Assembly: GCA_022709405.1 (NCBI GenBank)
Contig: JAKLIV010000017.1
Location: 1 to 37,360 of the forward strand
Origin: Spirochaetota bacterium
GTDB taxonomy: Bacteria; Spirochaetota; UBA4802; UBA5550
DNA: 37,360 bases
Direction: 5' to 3'
The notes under the pieces are model-generated. The model made no database searches. It was not told where the DNA came from and saw only the letters and a list, made by a program, of their open reading frames with translations. Below are positions 27,668-35,461 of the stretch, piece by piece (position 1 is the stretch's first letter; every line of letters starts with the position of its first letter). The position numbers were made by a program, and so were the translations under genes.

Positions 27668-28663
27668 ATGGCTAAGATGTATTATGACAATGACGCCGAC
27701 CTGAAAGTGTTAAAGGATAAAACAATCGCCGTAATCGGATACGGCAGCCAGGGACACGCGCAGGCGCAGAACCTTCGCGACAGCGGGCTCCACGTAATCG
27801 TTGCCGAGCTTCCCGGAACTGACAACTACAAGCTGGCCGAATCCCACCATTTCAAGCCGGTATCGTCGAAAGAAGCGGCCGAACGGGGCGACCTGATCCA
27901 GATTCTGGCGCAGGACCACATCCAGGCCAAGCTCTACAAGCAGGATGTCGAGCCCAGCCTGAAACCCGGCAAGACCCTCGTTTTTTCCCATGGATTCAAC
28001 ATACACTTCGGACAGATCGTGCCCCCGAAAAACATCGACGTCATCATGGTCGCGCCCAAGGGCCCGGGACATCTCGTCAGGAGCGAATACCAGAAAGGGG
28101 CCGGCGTGCCGTCGCTCATCGCCGTTGAAAACAACGCCTCCGGACACGCGAAGGACACCGCGCTGGCGTACGCCAAGGGAATAGGCTCGACCAGGGCCGG
28201 CGTTCTCGAAACCACCTTCAAGGAGGAGACCGAGACGGACCTTTTCGGCGAGCAGGCCGTCCTGTGCGGCGGGGCATCGGAACTCGTCAAGGCCGGTTTT
28301 GACACGCTTGTCGCGGCCGGATACCAGCCCGAAATCGCCTACTTCGAATGCCTTCACGAGTTGAAGCTGATCGTGGACCTTTTCTATCAGGGCGGGATCA
28401 ACTACATGAGATACTCGGTTTCGGACACCGCCGAATACGGAGATTACGTGAGCGGACCCCGTATCGTCAATGATGCGACCAGAAAAGAGATGAAGAAAAT
28501 TCTCGAAGAGATCCAGGACGGTTCATTCGCCCGCAGGTGGATCGAGGAAAACGAAAAGGGACGTCCGAATTTCAATGCCATAAAGGCGAAGCAGCGCGAG
28601 CACCTCATCGAAAAGGTGGGAGCCGACCTGAGAAAAATGATGAAATGGATCGACGCTAAATAA
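27668..28663 (+). CDS. ilvC: Ketol-acid reductoisomerase, class I, with an acidic cofactor loop
   Basis: IlvC isomerises and reduces acetolactate and acetohydroxybutyrate, the second step of branched-chain amino-acid synthesis. The 331-aa length is that of the short class I enzyme. The Rossmann motif is [17 protein letters not shown]. Metal-binding and catalytic segments include [29 protein letters not shown] and [12 protein letters not shown]. The loop after the second beta strand reads [13 protein letters not shown]: Glu47, Leu48, Thr51, Asp52, Asn53. NADPH-using homologues usually have arginine, serine and lysine there (e.g. VGLRPGSKS). This suggests NADH use or dual specificity. AAGGAG at 27654-27659 precedes the ATG by 8 bases. 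Confidence 0.96.
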   Translation: MAKMYYDNDADLKVLKDKTIAVIGYGSQGHAQAQNLRDSGLHVIVAELPGTDNYKLAESHHFKPVSSKEAAERGDLIQILAQDHIQAKLYKQDVEPSLKPGKTLVFSHGFNIHFGQIVPPKNIDVIMVAPKGPGHLVRSEYQKGAGVPSLIAVENNASGHAKDTALAYAKGIGSTRAGVLETTFKEETETDLFGEQAVLCGGASELVKAGFDTLVAAGYQPEIAYFECLHELKLIVDLFYQGGINYMRYSVSDTAEYGDYVSGPRIVNDATRKEMKKILEEIQDGSFARRWIEENEKGRPNFNAIKAKQREHLIEKVGADLRKMMKWIDAK

Positions 28664-28700
28664 TTCCCCCCTGAATCCCCCAAGAGGGACTTTCAAGAGA
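28664..28700. repeat. Dispersed C-rich intergenic repeat, copy A
   Basis: Directly after the ilvC stop: two C-runs (CCCCCC and CCCCC) followed by AAGAGGGACTTTC. It resembles copies at 33556-33590 and 34983-35022. All three lie at the 3' ends of genes. Confidence 0.45.
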
Positions 28701-28713
28701 AATTACATCGCTT

Positions 28714-28766
28714 TTATCACCACAACCCCCTTCGGGGGGTTTGAGGTGATAAGCTGCGCCTTTTTT
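28714..28766 (+). terminator. Strong terminator of the ilvBNC operon
   Basis: TTATCACC (28714-28721) pairs with GGTGATAA (28745-28752). Inside, AACCCCC pairs with GGGGGTT around a short TTCG-type loop, giving a long, nearly continuous stem. It is followed by GCTGCGCC and a TTTTTT run (28761-28766). On the minus strand no U-run follows, so it acts mainly on the rightward transcript. Confidence 0.7.
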
Positions 28767-28770
28767 ATTA

Positions 28771-29088
28771 TTATATGGCCTTGAGGATGTCTTCAGATAC
28801 GAAATGATGGTAAAGATTCATTCGGGTGAAATGCTTTCTGAGCTGCGGAGAGAAAATGACGTCAAGAGTTCCCCCGCTTCGAACAATCCTTTCCTTGAAG
28901 TCTATCATGAAGCCGATAAAAGACGAATGGACGACTTCGGTTTCTGAAAGATCGAAGGTTACCGTCATGGAAAGGTTTATCGAACTGAGCTGATAGAGGT
29001 AGTTTGTCGTCGCCTCAAACCCGATGTGAACCGGAAACTTCCATGACAATGAACGAGAGGTATCGTCTAATTTGCAGCAGGTGTTCAT
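28771..29088 (-). CDS. STAS-like domain protein with atypical phosphosite (105 aa)
   Basis: The C-terminal two-thirds fits a STAS fold as in anti-sigma-factor antagonists. It has the beta strand MTVTFDLSETEVV, then HSSFIGFMIDFKERIVRSGG, LDVIFSP and a final helix. In SpoIIAA-like proteins the phosphorylated serine sits in a DSSG motif. Here the corresponding residues are His54-Ser55-Ser56-Phe57, so the serine is kept but its neighbours are not. GGAG lies about 7 bases before the ATG. No kinase or sigma gene is adjacent. The MCP and YchF-like genes upstream on the same strand may share its regulation, across a 192-base gap. STAS assignment is probable; a signalling role is inferred. Confidence 0.6.
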   Translation of the reverse strand: MNTCCKLDDTSRSLSWKFPVHIGFEATTNYLYQLSSINLSMTVTFDLSETEVVHSSFIGFMIDFKERIVRSGGTLDVIFSPQLRKHFTRMNLYHHFVSEDILKAI

Positions 29089-29280
29089 TCACGACTCCGG
29101 ATTATCCGTTTCTGAACGGAGATGAAAAAATGAGACATAATATTCAATCAACGACAAAAGACTTTTTTCACACCCCGGGAGGATTGTCAAGCAGAATTAT
29201 GTCAGAATGCATTTTTCGGATGAGCCGTCTGATCAGCAGGATACCGGCCGGCAGAGGCTGCAACCGACACATGGCCGGGA

Positions 29281-30354
29281 TCAGACATTGAACCTGAAGC
29301 TCGCTATATCCCCGTCTTCGACGATATAGTCCTTGCCCATGACGTGCAGCTTCCCGGCCTTCTTCACGGCCTCCTCGCTGCCCAGGTCGATCAGGTCGAG
29401 GTACTTGATCACTTCGGCCCTTATGAATCCGCGTTGTATGTCGCTGTGAATGACGCCTGCAGCCTCGGGCGCAGAGGATCCCTTTCTGACGAGCCATTGC
29501 TTCACCTCGTCCTTGCCCACGGTGAAAAACGAAATAAGCCCCAGGGAATCCATCGCGAGCCTGGACAGCACGTTCAGGGCGGGCTCCCTGATCCCCGCGT
29601 CGTCCATAAACGCCCTCTTTTCCTCTTCGCTTTCAAGCAAGGATATTTCGCCCTCCATACGCGCCGCGACCTGCATGATGCCGATCTCGTGCGAGGCGAA
29701 GCGTTCACTCACCCTGCGCATGAGAGAGTCATCGGCTGCAGCAGTGTCGTCGACATTCAGGACAATGAACAGCTTTTTCAGAGTGAGCAAAGGATAGCTC
29801 CTGATGATTTTCCTGTCATCCGGTGCAAGCGGCACGAGCCTCAGCGGGAGATCGCGCTCGAGCTGTTCTTTGAAGGCCGCCATGATCTCCTCCTCTCTTT
29901 TGGCCGACGGATCGGCCTTCTTTTTCGGCTCCCTGGCCATGCGCTCGAGCCGTTTTTCGATGAAAAGAAGATCGTGCAGCAGAAACTCGCCGTTGATCGC
30001 GTCGATGTCCCTGACGGGGTCTGTCGAGCCGTCGATATGGTAGACCGCCTCGTCGGAAAACGCCCGTACCACATGGCAGACCGCGTCGACATCGGCCATT
30101 TCCCTGAAGAGCGGCGTGTCCGACTCGGGGTTTTTCTCGATCTTGGGCATGAGGAGAAGATCAATCTGGGCCGGGGTCTCCTTTTTCGGCCCGTACATCC
30201 TCGCAAGCGCGGTAAAGCGGTCGTCGCGTATCGGGGCGAAGCCGGGAAGCGCCTTTTTCTGCGCGGCGGCCGCGTCCGACGGGGCGTTCCCGGTCAGCAG
30301 GCCGAAAAGGGTTTTCTTCCCCGTCTGGGGCAGCCCGATTATTCCAAGCTTCAT
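29281..30354 (-). CDS. Degenerate YchF/OLA1-like P-loop protein with TGS domain
   Basis: YchF proteins are translation- and stress-linked ATPases of the OBG-like GTPase family. The match is clear over [32 protein letters not shown] and EKRLERMAR. It also covers the C-terminal TGS/DUF933 region ([15 protein letters not shown] ... [10 protein letters not shown] ... [17 protein letters not shown]). The 357-aa length is close to the usual ~363. Two nucleotide-binding elements differ. The P-loop is GLPQTGKKT, with Lys14 where Ser/Thr binds magnesium. The expected DIAGLVKGAS switch II segment is replaced by [13 protein letters not shown]. It is probably a paralogue rather than the housekeeping YchF. 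GAGGAAA precedes the ATG. The upstream MCP gene ends 13 bases away, so the two are likely co-transcribed. Confidence 0.8.
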   Translation of the reverse strand: MKLGIIGLPQTGKKTLFGLLTGNAPSDAAAAQKKALPGFAPIRDDRFTALARMYGPKKETPAQIDLLLMPKIEKNPESDTPLFREMADVDAVCHVVRAFSDEAVYHIDGSTDPVRDIDAINGEFLLHDLLFIEKRLERMAREPKKKADPSAKREEEIMAAFKEQLERDLPLRLVPLAPDDRKIIRSYPLLTLKKLFIVLNVDDTAAADDSLMRRVSERFASHEIGIMQVAARMEGEISLLESEEEKRAFMDDAGIREPALNVLSRLAMDSLGLISFFTVGKDEVKQWLVRKGSSAPEAAGVIHSDIQRGFIRAEVIKYLDLIDLGSEEAVKKAGKLHVMGKDYIVEDGDIASFRFNV

Positions 30355-30367
30355 TGATGTTTCCTCG

Positions 30368-31924
30368 CTATTTGGTCATTTCTGCGGTTATTTTCGCGAA
30401 CTCTTCGGACAGGCCATTCAGAATTTTCGTCGAATCCGCAATCGACATAGAGGCGTTGACGATGTCCTGCGCCTTGGCCGCCACTTCGGTTATGGTCTTG
30501 CTCGATTCAACCGTGGCGCTCTTCTGCTCGGTCGTCGAATTCTCTATCGTCCTGCTCGACTCGTGGATCGTGACGTTCAGGTTTTTTATCGTCTTGATGG
30601 TCGTGTCGATGTCGCCGATAAGGTTTCTCACCTCGGATATCTCCCTGCGGATGTTGACGATCGCCTCGTTGAGCTTGGACATCATGCCGGCGGATTGCTC
30701 GATGAGCTTGCCGCTCTCAATGATCAGGCTCTGGTTCTCGTTGATGATCCGGTTGATTTCCTTGGCGTTTTCGGACGTCGCGTCCGCAAGCTTCGATATC
30801 TCGTCCGCCACGACCGCGAAACCCCTTCCGGAATCCCCGGCCCGGGCCGCCTCGATGGCCGCGTTGAGGGAAAGAAGGTTTACCTGGTCGGCGATATCGT
30901 TGATGAGCTCGATGAAATCCGACATCTCCTGGCTCTTGTTCTGAAGAATGTGGAACTTCTCGAGCGTGACCCGAATATGGTCGGCCGAATTGTTGGAGTA
31001 GTCGTTCACCTCGTTGAGCCTCGAGATGATCGCGTCCGAGCTCGTCTGGGTCTTGTCGTTGACGGACTTCAGGTCGTTGACCGCGTCGAGCGTTATCTGC
31101 AGTTCGCTGTACAGGTTCTGTGCTATGGTGCTTATGGATTCGGAATTGCTCGAGAGCTCCTCGAGCGAAGCGCTGATCTGCTCGAGGGCCGCGGCCTGGT
31201 CCTGGGAAATCTTATGAAGATCGTCTGAAATCTCGTTCTGGCTGCCGACCCGGGTCCTGAGCACGGCGGTCGAATCGGCAAGCGTGCCCGCAATGGATTT
31301 GAGGCTGCCGAGATTCACCAGGGACTCCTCGTTTTTCTCGATGGCGAGCTGCAGCACATGCCTGGTCGCCAGCGACCCTGCAATGGAGCTCACGCCGACC
31401 ATGAAAAACAGGACGTAGCGCACAATGACATTGCTCGCCGGCCCCCCGGGAATCAGTTCCGGCTTCAGCACGAACAGGATCGTCTGGGTGATCACGACCG
31501 TAACCAGGCCGTATACCGACAGGCGCACATCGAAATAGAATATGCTCAGGGCGAGTATGATGTACAGCGATGCGAAAAGCTCGCTTGATCCGTAAAACGA
31601 GTATACGAACACGAAAATCGATAACATGACGCCCGTTATCGAAACATAACCGGACAGCTTGCTCCCGCCGAGCTTTCGTGAAATAAAGATCGTCAGAGAC
31701 AACACGACGATGATAATCGCAATCTCGAGCAGGATATCGGAATAATCGAGGTATTTGGAGCCCTTGCCCGTGAACTTGATAAGGGTGACGACGACATTGG
31801 CGATACTGCATATGACGATAAAAGCGTATACGAGCCTTTTATTGTTGCTGATCATCACCTCGGTGAAAATCTTCGAACCCTCGATTGAGCGCTGTATGTC
31901 TTTTTTCTCCCTGGACTTGTTCAT
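30368..31924 (-). CDS. MCP-type signalling protein with six-helix membrane N-terminus
   Basis: A chemotaxis-type receptor of 518 aa. The N-terminal ~190 residues contain about six hydrophobic helices with short loops (e.g. [50 protein letters not shown]). No periplasmic sensor domain and no recognisable HAMP follow; the chain passes directly into coiled coil. The signalling tip is present: [21 protein letters not shown] then [15 protein letters not shown] second helical pair follows (IITE... [21 protein letters not shown]). It may sense something in the membrane, such as energy state or lipid. This topology is, to my knowledge, common in spirochaetes. GAGG lies 11 bases before the ATG. A YchF-like gene follows closely. 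Confidence 0.88.
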   Translation of the reverse strand: MNKSREKKDIQRSIEGSKIFTEVMISNNKRLVYAFIVICSIANVVVTLIKFTGKGSKYLDYSDILLEIAIIIVVLSLTIFISRKLGGSKLSGYVSITGVMLSIFVFVYSFYGSSELFASLYIILALSIFYFDVRLSVYGLVTVVITQTILFVLKPELIPGGPASNVIVRYVLFFMVGVSSIAGSLATRHVLQLAIEKNEESLVNLGSLKSIAGTLADSTAVLRTRVGSQNEISDDLHKISQDQAAALEQISASLEELSSNSESISTIAQNLYSELQITLDAVNDLKSVNDKTQTSSDAIISRLNEVNDYSNNSADHIRVTLEKFHILQNKSQEMSDFIELINDIADQVNLLSLNAAIEAARAGDSGRGFAVVADEISKLADATSENAKEINRIINENQSLIIESGKLIEQSAGMMSKLNEAIVNIRREISEVRNLIGDIDTTIKTIKNLNVTIHESSRTIENSTTEQKSATVESSKTITEVAAKAQDIVNASMSIADSTKILNGLSEEFAKITAEMTK

Positions 31925-32200
31925 TGCTTAACAACCTCGTAGGTATTGTATTGTGCTGTCTGTATTTTTTATAGAACGGGATCGGCAAGAAACCGGCGTA
32001 TGCATGAAAGATACGAAGGCTGACACTCCCATTGAAAAACTAGTTTAATCATACGGTTAAAAAAAGCAAGAACATAACATACATCAGTATTTAAATAATC
32101 TAAAAAATCAAAACGGCGCGATCAAGCGGTTGAAAAGGAATATTCGCGGCTGAAATCGCACCATTCAGGAATCTACCGGCATTCCCGGACACTTTAATTC
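31925..32200. other. AT-rich divergent intergenic region between the MCP and lysA genes
   Basis: The 380-base gap between the two divergent genes extends to 32304. Its left two-thirds is AT-rich, with no open frame that looks coding and no RNA gene recognised. A TATAAA lies on the minus strand near the MCP gene, without a well-spaced -35 box. The rightward lysA promoter and leader occupy 32201-32304. Confidence 0.5.
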
Positions 32201-32229
32201 TTGACAATGTCACGCATCGCCCGTATGTA
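32201..32229 (+). promoter_or_regulatory. Sigma70-type promoter for lysA
   Basis: A perfect TTGACA (32201-32206), 17 bases, then TATGTA (32224-32229). This predicts a leader of about 69 bases before the lysA ATG. Confidence 0.55.
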
Positions 32230-32245
32230 TCATCTTCTGAGCGCC

Positions 32246-32275
32246 GGGCCCGATCCTTCGCCTGTAAGCGGGCCC
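32246..32275 (+). other. GC-rich hairpin in the lysA leader
   Basis: GGGCCCG (32246-32252) can pair with CGGGCCC (32269-32275) across a 16-base loop. The predicted leader is far shorter than a lysine riboswitch (about 170 bases), and no riboswitch core was recognised. It may affect translation or stability. Confidence 0.35.
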
Positions 32276-32304
32276 GCGGTCCATCACAAGCCGGGGAACC
32301 GACC

Positions 32305-33555
32305 ATGCAAACGAAAACGCCGCCATTCACCAGAGCACAGATCGAGCGGATCATCGAAAAGCACCCCACGCCCTTTCACCTGTACGACGAAAAGGCGATG
32401 AGGCAAAACGCCCGCAGGCTCGTGGCCGCCTTTGACTGGGCCCCGGAGTTCAGGGAATACTTCGCTGTCAAGGCCTGCCCGAATCCCCACATCATGAAAA
32501 TATTCAAAGAGGAAGGATTCGGGGCCGACTGCAGCTCCATGGCCGAGCTGTGCATGGCCGAACGGGTGGGAATAACCGGCGAGCAGATCATGTTCACCTC
32601 GAACGACACCCCGGCCGACGAGTTCCGCAAGGCGCGGGATCTCGGTGCGATCGTAAACCTCGACGACATCACCCATATCCCCTTTCTCGAAGAAAACGGC
32701 GGCCTGCCCGGGCTCATCTGCTTCAGGTACAACCCGGGGCCCCTGCGCGAGGGAAACGCGATCATCGGCCACCCCGAGGAGGCCAAGTACGGTTTCACCA
32801 GGGACCAGCTGTTCAGGGGCTATAAAATCGCCAGGGACAAGGGCGTGAAGCGCTTCGGGCTCCACACCATGATCGCGTCGAACGAGCTCGACCCGAACTA
32901 TTTCGTCGAGACCGCGGACATGCTCTTCGACCTTGTGGCCGAGATATCGGCCGAAATCGGGATACGGTTCGAGTTCGTGAACCTCGGCGGCGGATTCGGG
33001 ATACCCTACAGGCCCGAACAGCAGGCCATAGACATGGAGTATGTCGGAAGCGGCATCGCCCGCTCATATGACGCACGCATACGGAGCAAGGGATTGCACC
33101 CGCTCAGCATATACATGGAAAGCGGCAGGATGATGACCGGCCCGTACGGGTATCTCGTCGCGAAGGTACTGCACCTGAAGGACACCTATCGAAAGTACGC
33201 CGGCCTGGACGCGTGCATGTCAAACCTCATGCGGCCGGCGCTGTACGGCGCGTACCATCACATCACCGTCCTCGGAAAAGAAGGCCGGGACAAGGACACC
33301 GTGTACGACGTGACCGGCTCTTTGTGCGAGAACAACGACAAGTTCGCCATCGCCCGGCCACTGCCCCGGCTCGAGGTCGGCGATATCGTCGTGATACACG
33401 ACGCCGGCGCCCACGGCCACGCCATGGGTTTCAACTACAACGGCAAGCTGCGCTCGGCCGAACTTTTACTGAGGGAAGACGGGAGCGTGAAACAGATACG
33501 CAGAGCAGAAACACTGGACGATTACTTCGCCACGCTGGATTTCGGCGAACTGTGA
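32305..33555 (+). CDS. lysA: Diaminopimelate decarboxylase-like PLP enzyme
   Basis: LysA decarboxylates meso-diaminopimelate to lysine, the last step of lysine synthesis. The 416-aa protein has the fold-III PLP pattern. Lys56 in FAVKACPNPHI is the Schiff-base lysine. EFVNLGGGFGIPY is the glycine-rich phosphate loop, and YMESGRMM follows. SLCENNDKFA gives the CExxD motif with the catalytic cysteine from the partner chain. The C-terminal part has DAGAHGHAMGFNYNGKLRSAELLL. The histidine loop reads LHTMIASNELDP rather than the common GIHCHIGSQ, so it belongs to a divergent subgroup. Another amino-acid decarboxylase activity, such as carboxynorspermidine, is possible but less likely. It is a single-gene unit with its own promoter; GGGGA lies about 8 bases before the ATG. 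Confidence 0.85.
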   Translation: MQTKTPPFTRAQIERIIEKHPTPFHLYDEKAMRQNARRLVAAFDWAPEFREYFAVKACPNPHIMKIFKEEGFGADCSSMAELCMAERVGITGEQIMFTSNDTPADEFRKARDLGAIVNLDDITHIPFLEENGGLPGLICFRYNPGPLREGNAIIGHPEEAKYGFTRDQLFRGYKIARDKGVKRFGLHTMIASNELDPNYFVETADMLFDLVAEISAEIGIRFEFVNLGGGFGIPYRPEQQAIDMEYVGSGIARSYDARIRSKGLHPLSIYMESGRMMTGPYGYLVAKVLHLKDTYRKYAGLDACMSNLMRPALYGAYHHITVLGKEGRDKDTVYDVTGSLCENNDKFAIARPLPRLEVGDIVVIHDAGAHGHAMGFNYNGKLRSAELLLREDGSVKQIRRAETLDDYFATLDFGEL

Positions 33556-33590
33556 ACACCCCCCATCCCCCCTCAAAGGGGGCCTGAAAG
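33556..33590. repeat. Dispersed C-rich intergenic repeat, copy B
   Basis: Immediately after the lysA stop: ACACCCCCCAT then CCCCC-TCAAA-GGGGG (33568-33582), a 5-bp stem followed by CCTGAAAG. It is the clearest of the three copies and is similar in order to copies A and C. Confidence 0.5.
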
Positions 33591-33596
33591 AAAAGA

Positions 33597-34844
33597 TTAG
33601 TGATTGTCCCGCAGGTAGGGATACCCGGCGTTAATTGAGCCATCCATCCCCCATACGCTGTCAAAGTCCCACGCGGGTTCTATGCCGGTAAACGTCGCCG
33701 GAGACTTCATCTCGGACGTGGTTCTGGGCGCGCCGTAATCCTGGTTGGCGGAGTTCATCCCCGTGGCCATCGTGTCGTAAAAGCATGACCCGTAGGTAGT
33801 CGAACCGTCGTAATCGTATCCCACCAGCCCGCCCTTGTAAGCTGTCGCTATCGAGGCCGTGACCGTTCCCGCGGCATAACAGCTCGTGAACACAGAAGCG
33901 TAGCCGTTCCATCCGACAAGGCCGCCAGTATATGCGCGGCCGCCGACCGGGCCGATCGCATAGCAGTCTGTCAAGTCAGAGGAATAGTTTCCCCCGATCA
34001 GCCCTCCCGTGCAGTTTGCGCCCCCGGCGACCACGGCAGAAGCATAACAGCGCCTGACGTCTGAATCGATGCTGAAGCCGACGAGACCGCCCGTACTGTA
34101 GTCCCCCGAGACAGATCCGGCTGCGAAGCAGTCTATGATCGATGATGAATCGGACCACCCGGCCAGGGATCCGGTATCGTCGCCTCCTGTCACGTTGACG
34201 GTTTCGAGTCCGAGATTGCAGATAAAGGCCCCCGCGGTGTAGCCGAAGAACCCCCTGTGAGACACCCCGGGCGTATTGATGTACATGTTTTTGACGACAT
34301 GGTTGTTGCCGTTGAACGAACCCGTGAACGGATCTGATCCATTGCCGATCGGGCTCCATCCGTCACCGGAGTTATGCGGTCTTACATTCAGATCGATATC
34401 CGCCATGAGCAGGTAGTCGCCGCCGGGATTTTCGCGCACGGCGTCAAGCTGTGAGAGCGTATAGATGAGCGAGTAGTTTTTTTCAGCGCCGCCGGTGGTG
34501 TACACATCGAGCATGATCTGGTTCGCCGACCTGTTGCCCGAGGAATCCACCGCGGCGAGGGTTATATCGTACTCAGTTCCAGGAGAGAGCCCCGTAATAC
34601 CGTACTGAGTGATGCCGTTGCCGGAATCAACCGTTTCGCCGTCGAGAGACCAGGTTATTTCGACATGATCAGAGGAGTTCTTCCAAAAAATGTCGATAGA
34701 ATCATTTCTCGCGGTGATCCCGGTGACACTGATCGAATCCCACGGCGTTGAATCGCCCTGGCCGCCGCTGTCATCGCATGCGCTCAGATGCAGCGCCGCA
34801 CTTACGGCAAGGATCATGCAGGTGAGTTTTACCGAATGCTTCAT
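33597..34844 (-). CDS. GLUG-repeat lipoprotein with fibronectin-like domain (415 aa)
   Basis: The N-terminus is a lipoprotein signal with lipobox LSAC followed by DDSGG. A fibronectin type III-like domain follows (about residues 35-115; TWSLDG, YGITGLSPGTEYDITL). The rest is a beta-solenoid-like region. It starts at YTLSQLDAVRENPGGDYLLM, has the FTGSFNGNNHVVKNMYI element, and then five GLUG-type units (TGSLAGW, TGGLVGF, TGGLIGG, TGGLVGW, KGGLVGY) alternating with DCYA/CYA strands. It ends GYPYLRDNH. I used ATG 34844; an in-frame ATG at 34856 has no ribosome site. It is a paralogue of the gene at 35462-37129. GLUG proteins are often surface adhesins; that role is inferred here. Confidence 0.85.
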   Translation of the reverse strand: MKHSVKLTCMILAVSAALHLSACDDSGGQGDSTPWDSISVTGITARNDSIDIFWKNSSDHVEITWSLDGETVDSGNGITQYGITGLSPGTEYDITLAAVDSSGNRSANQIMLDVYTTGGAEKNYSLIYTLSQLDAVRENPGGDYLLMADIDLNVRPHNSGDGWSPIGNGSDPFTGSFNGNNHVVKNMYINTPGVSHRGFFGYTAGAFICNLGLETVNVTGGDDTGSLAGWSDSSSIIDCFAAGSVSGDYSTGGLVGFSIDSDVRRCYASAVVAGGANCTGGLIGGNYSSDLTDCYAIGPVGGRAYTGGLVGWNGYASVFTSCYAAGTVTASIATAYKGGLVGYDYDGSTTYGSCFYDTMATGMNSANQDYGAPRTTSEMKSPATFTGIEPAWDFDSVWGMDGSINAGYPYLRDNH

Positions 34845-34982
34845 CGCACTTCTCATGAAAGGAAAGTTCGCATCAACAATCGGACTGAGAAATGAAATTC
34901 AAGACCGGATCAGGAAAGGATTTATATGTATGTATAATCATAGTACAGGAGATTAGTTTTGTCAACCAGGAAGCAGGTGATA

Positions 34983-35022
34983 AATCCCCCCCTGCCCCCT
35001 TTGACCGGGTTGGGAAACAAGA
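34983..35022. repeat. Dispersed C-rich intergenic repeat, copy C
   Basis: AAATCCCCCCC then TGCCCCCTTTGACCGGGT, a degenerate copy with an imperfect second arm. It lies 13 bases beyond the stop of the yjbQ gene on the minus strand. Confidence 0.4.
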
Positions 35023-35035
35023 GGCGGCATGGATG

Positions 35036-35455
35036 TCAATAGATCATCTGCACCACGAGCGTGCGGTCGCGCGGCCGTGTATCGCAGTCGACGAGCACGA
35101 TCTGCTGCCAGGTGCCCAGCGTGAGCTTGCCATTGACTACCGGAACCGTTATCGACGGGCCCATGAGCGCGGCCTGGAGGTGCGCCGCGCCATTGTCGTC
35201 GTGCCAGGTCTGGTGGTGCCGATAATCTTCCTTGTAGGGAATAAGCCGTTCGAGCAGGGCGTCGATGTCTTTCACCAGCCCCGGCTCAAACTCTATCGTT
35301 GTCAGCGCCGCGGTCGATCCGGGCACGAACACCACCACGATGCCGTCACTCACACCCTTGTCAGCAATCACCTGCTGCACCTTCGCGGTGATGTCGATGA
35401 CATCACGCCTGCCCTTCGAGGAGACCTGTATGTACCCGGTAACGACCATTCCCAT
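35036..35455 (-). CDS. yjbQ: YjbQ/UPF0047 family protein
   Basis: A 139-aa member of the UPF0047 (YjbQ) family, compact trimeric beta proteins. Some have been described as having weak thiamine-phosphate synthase activity; the physiological role is unsettled. Conserved segments are GSTAALTTIEFEPGLVKDID, then HHQTWHDDNGAAHLQAALMG, and near the end GKLTLGTWQQIVLVDCD followed by RPRDRTLVV. The His/Asp cluster in HHQTWHDDNGAAH fits the family's metal or phosphate site. The start is uncertain: ATG 35455 has AGGTG just upstream within the preceding stop region, and ATG 35449 and GTG 35461 are alternatives. The upstream lipoprotein gene ends at 35462, so the two are almost certainly co-transcribed. 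Confidence 0.9.
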   Translation of the reverse strand: MGMVVTGYIQVSSKGRRDVIDITAKVQQVIADKGVSDGIVVVFVPGSTAALTTIEFEPGLVKDIDALLERLIPYKEDYRHHQTWHDDNGAAHLQAALMGPSITVPVVNGKLTLGTWQQIVLVDCDTRPRDRTLVVQMIY

Positions 35456-35461
35456 GCACAC

